Positions 13,988 to 16,024 of a DNA stretch of 16,024 nt are shown in pieces. The translations under genes were made by a program, and so were the position numbers. The stretch is from Chrysochromulina parva. Its lineage: Eukaryota; Haptophyta; Prymnesiales; Chrysochromulinaceae. The stretch covers positions 1-16,024 of the forward strand of contig PJAB01001246.1 of assembly GCA_002887195.1 (NCBI GenBank), read 5' to 3'. The notes under the pieces were generated by a model. The model was not told the origin of the DNA. It made no database searches and saw only the letters and a program-made list of their open reading frames with translations. Each line of letters opens with the position of its first letter. Position 1 is the stretch's first letter.

Positions 13988-15304
13988 TCAGCTCGTGGCA
14001 AACTCGGGCGTCTCGTTCTCAAGGAACACGAGGGTCTTCTGCACAGTCTCGGTCCATGTTTTCAGCCGCTCGGACATGAGCCCGATCTGCTCCTTGGCGA
14101 GGACGCGCGGCTGCACCCAGTGGACACGTAGCGTCTGGTCCACCTCGTCGAGCGTGCCCCTGATCAGCCCCAGCGAGAGCGCGCGCATCACGAGCAGCTC
14201 CACCTCGCTCACCTGCAGGCGCGCGCCCTCAGCGATGGCCTGAAAAGGGACTGTGCGCTCGCCCGACGGGCCGATGCGCGCAAAGAGCATCTGCGTGAGG
14301 AACATGAGGGTGATCTTCTCCTTCAGGAACGTCGTATTCGCGAGAAGCGCCGGCTGGTCCTCGAGGCTCGCGCGGTGGGCCATCACGAGTGCCTCGTACT
14401 GTGCAATGTCGCCCGCATTGAAGGCGCGTAGTAGATCAGCGAGCCAAGCGAACTGCGTCTGTTCGAGCGTAGCGACCACCGGATGCTCGAGCAGCTCGCC
14501 GAAGTTGTACAGCCCCTCGCCCACGAGCGCCGCGATTCCCAGGTCGAAGGAGATCGTCAGCTTCTCGTCCTGCGTCATCTGCTCGAGCGGCGCGTACGCG
14601 AGCAGCAGCAGCGCCTTTTGGTAAAACTCGGCCGCGGGGCCCTTGATCTTGTAGTAGCTCGCCCACGCGCGGTAATACGAGGCCTGCACCATCGCCTCGA
14701 CGCCCGCCGCGCCCTCGAGGTACTCGGCCGCCTGGTCAAGGCGCTCCTTGGCCCCAGCCACCTCGGAGCCCTCCAGCAGCATGCGCGCGAGCTCGCACAG
14801 CAGGTAGCTGTGCGCTTGCTTGTCCTCCTTTTTAGCCTCCTCGGCGCACGAGGTGCAAAAGAAGGTCTGCTGTGAGAGCGAGCCCATCTGCTTCGTCACG
14901 GCCACCTGCAGCCGTGCGAGTGCCAGCTTGTTGAGCCGGTGCTTGAAGTCGCTCACAAAGGTCTCATACAGTGGCTGCAGCAGCGACCCGACGCCGTCCA
15001 TCTCGGAGACGGCCAGTAGCAGGAGCGTGATCTGATGCCAGAGCTTGCGCGTGTACAGTTCGGACATTTGCACCAGCTCGCCCGCGACGTGAGGGAAGTC
15101 AGCAGCCTTGGCCTCCAGGAAGCTCAGGATCGCCTTGGCTGCGCACGCAAGAGAGAGCGAAGCGAGAGAGCACGTGAGGAAGCGTGCGCACGCCTGCCTG
15201 GCGGTGCAGCAGGACGGGTCTGCCGGTGCAGCAGGACGGGTCTGCCGGTGCAGCAGGACGGGTCTGGCGGATGCGGCGCGCGCACTCTTTGCATCGTGTG
15301 CCAT
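13988..15304 (-). CDS. PSMD13: 26S proteasome regulatory subunit Rpn9 (PSMD13), one intron
   Basis: Non-ATPase lid subunit of the 19S regulatory particle, which helps assemble the lid and holds Rpn11 for deubiquitination. Exons 15304-15286 and 15138-13988 give 389 residues, matching the family (human 376, Arabidopsis 386). The mature start reads MAHDAKTKAILSFLEAKAAD, resembling plant Rpn9 N-termini. Other matches: ELYTRKLWHQITL, LGIAALVGEGLYNFGELLEHPV, then the PCI domain in the last third with VSEVELLVMRALSLGLIRG and LDEVDQTLRVHWVQPRVL. The end ENETPEFATS matches the plant ETPDLVAA ending better than the human one. The helical N-terminal repeats and PCI winged helix are complete. The frame is also open through the intron and beyond the ATG to about 15478, but that translation is Ser/Arg/Cys-rich and unlike the family. 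Confidence 0.9.
   Translation of the reverse strand: MAHDAKSARAASARPVLLHRQTRPAAPADPSCCTARQACARFLTCSLASLSLACAAKAILSFLEAKAADFPHVAGELVQMSELYTRKLWHQITLLLLAVSEMDGVGSLLQPLYETFVSDFKHRLNKLALARLQVAVTKQMGSLSQQTFFCTSCAEEAKKEDKQAHSYLLCELARMLLEGSEVAGAKERLDQAAEYLEGAAGVEAMVQASYYRAWASYYKIKGPAAEFYQKALLLLAYAPLEQMTQDEKLTISFDLGIAALVGEGLYNFGELLEHPVVATLEQTQFAWLADLLRAFNAGDIAQYEALVMAHRASLEDQPALLANTTFLKEKITLMFLTQMLFARIGPSGERTVPFQAIAEGARLQVSEVELLVMRALSLGLIRGTLDEVDQTLRVHWVQPRVLAKEQIGLMSERLKTWTETVQKTLVFLENETPEFATS
15139..15285 (-). repeat. Rpn9 intron with three 22-base tandem units
   Basis: GT-AG phase-1 intron of 147 bases on the minus strand: donor GCAAAGA|GTGCGC at 15285, acceptor TTGCGTGCGCAG ending at 15139. It joins MAHDAK to TKAILSFLE. 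Three 22-base units lie at 15203-15224, 15225-15246 and 15247-15268 (plus strand GGTGCAGCAGGACGGGTCTG plus two bases). The first two are identical and the third has one change. The intron is a multiple of three and stop-free. Confidence 0.75.
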
Positions 15305-15717
15305 GACGTTGCGCGCGCGCAGCGCGATGTCGGCGCGAGTCGGAGTTGGCAAAAGTGGGCTGGGGCTGTGAAGTGAGAAGTGGCGTGCCTCGAAAGCACA
15401 AAAAGCCCACAAAAGCGACGCCACAGGGGCCTTCTTCAATAATGGGGGGGTACGCCTCGGAGTACACCTCGGGTCCACTCGGGATTCTTGACATACACGT
15501 CAGCACCCGCGCTTATTATCTAAGGCCCGTTACCTTCACCCAAATCGAAATCCCTCTTGCTCCCTTCATGCTCCCTTCCCCACTGTCTCGCGACCCTGTG
15601 TGATCAGTGGTCGCCTGCACCCCCTGATGGTATGCTTTGATCCGATTTCCCGCATCCTCTCCTGCTGCTCCTCCACATTCACCTCGCTCCGATCGTCAGT
15701 CAGATCCATCATCCAGA
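15305..15717. other. Intergenic region: transporter 3' side and Rpn9 promoter side
   Basis: This 413-base gap separates two minus-strand genes in head-to-tail order. The half next to 15304 should contain the Rpn9 5' UTR and promoter; the other half is 3' UTR of the transporter. Bases 15495-15570 are less GC-rich. No coding region, tRNA or strong repeat was seen. Confidence 0.45.
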
Positions 15718-16023
15718 TCAGTCGTCTGCAGTTGCACTGTCGGCCCGAATGGTGCGCGCTTTTGCTGGGATATCGCTCGTAGCGACGAGTTGCGTGGGAG
15801 TTGCGCTGATGACCTTCACCACCTTCGGCTTCGCGCCGCTCTCTAGGTCCGCCTTTGGGTGCGAAACGGTTGAGCAATTCGATAAGTGGTTGAGATTGAG
15901 GTAGCGGTCGACTTTCTTGAACATGCTGCCATAGATGGTGGAGAGGCCGAGCGCCATGATGAACGTGCCGGGGAGCCAGTTACCGATCGATGACGGCACG
16001 ATATTGTTCCAGATGACGTCGAA
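15718..16023 (-). CDS. C-terminus of a probable formate/nitrite transporter (partial)
   Basis: Only the last 101 residues are in the window; the gene continues past base 16024. The visible part begins FDVIWNNIVPSSIGNWLPGT, followed by a hydrophobic segment to about LSTIYG. This resembles the last transmembrane helix of the FNT family (FocA/NirC/NAR1: N-x-x-P-x-x-x-GN-x-x-x-G). FNT proteins are pentameric channels for formate or nitrite; algal NAR1 members bring nitrite into the chloroplast. After the helix comes a soluble tail of about 65 residues with KKVDRYLNLNHLSN and a low-complexity end. The stop is TGA at 15720-15718. The assignment rests on one helix and the pattern around it, so another membrane protein family is possible. 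Confidence 0.55.
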   Translation of the reverse strand, partial: FDVIWNNIVPSSIGNWLPGTFIMALGLSTIYGSMFKKVDRYLNLNHLSNCSTVSHPKADLESGAKPKVVKVISATPTQLVATSDIPAKARTIRADSATADD

Positions 16024-16024
16024 C

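Noticed and set aside
1..16024. A single coordinated gene system or operon
   Set aside because: Genes differ in strand, family and pathway, and have separate promoters and introns; nothing supports a functional cluster beyond neighbourhood.
1..16024. tRNA, rRNA, transposase or viral genes
   Set aside because: No cloverleaf, rRNA core, transposase motif or viral gene was recognised on either strand by reading; a covariance-model search was not possible here.

Overview
The window is nuclear DNA from a GC-rich, intron-bearing microbial eukaryote, most likely an alga. The evidence is eukaryote-only gene content (MAP kinase kinase, CDKC/CDK12-type kinase, proteasome subunit Rpn9, histone N-acetyltransferase NAA40), GT-AG introns of about 90-230 bases, and the absence of operons or Shine-Dalgarno sites. 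The PITAIRE kinase and the Rpn9 C-terminus look plant/algal. A haptophyte or similar GC-rich alga is my best guess, but the sequence alone does not settle the lineage.

Layout. Bases 1-398 are the upstream region of a plus-strand MAP kinase kinase (399-1938), possibly with an exon of unknown identity. A convergent gap of about 500 bases follows, then a minus-strand DEAH-box helicase of DHX33 type (2436-4986). A 188-base divergent gap separates it from a plus-strand CDKC-type kinase (5175-7183), followed by a large plus-strand coiled-coil protein of unknown function (7671-9992). The rest lies on the minus strand: NAA40 (10125-11008), a classical protein tyrosine phosphatase (11504-13437), proteasome subunit Rpn9/PSMD13 (13988-15304), and the C-terminus of a probable formate/nitrite transporter running off the right edge (15718-16023).

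The genes look like an ordinary eukaryotic neighbourhood of independent housekeeping and signalling genes. They do not form one pathway.

The most unusual feature is the introns. Of nine well-supported introns, four are built largely or wholly from tandem repeats. In two of them (MAP kinase kinase and phosphatase) the intron is exactly an integer number of repeat units, with unit borders on the splice sites: 74+74+84 and 43+94 bases. The helicase intron carries three units of 51-53 bases, and a degenerate relative of that unit sits inside a likely optional intron of the phosphatase gene 9 kb away, in the same orientation relative to the gene. The Rpn9 intron holds three 22-base units. This suggests a genome in which introns arise or grow by tandem duplication, possibly with introner-like dispersal. 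Other points of note are an 18-base-arm hairpin at 11319-11360, five repeats of about 36 residues in the coiled-coil protein, and four introns that are multiples of three and free of stops.
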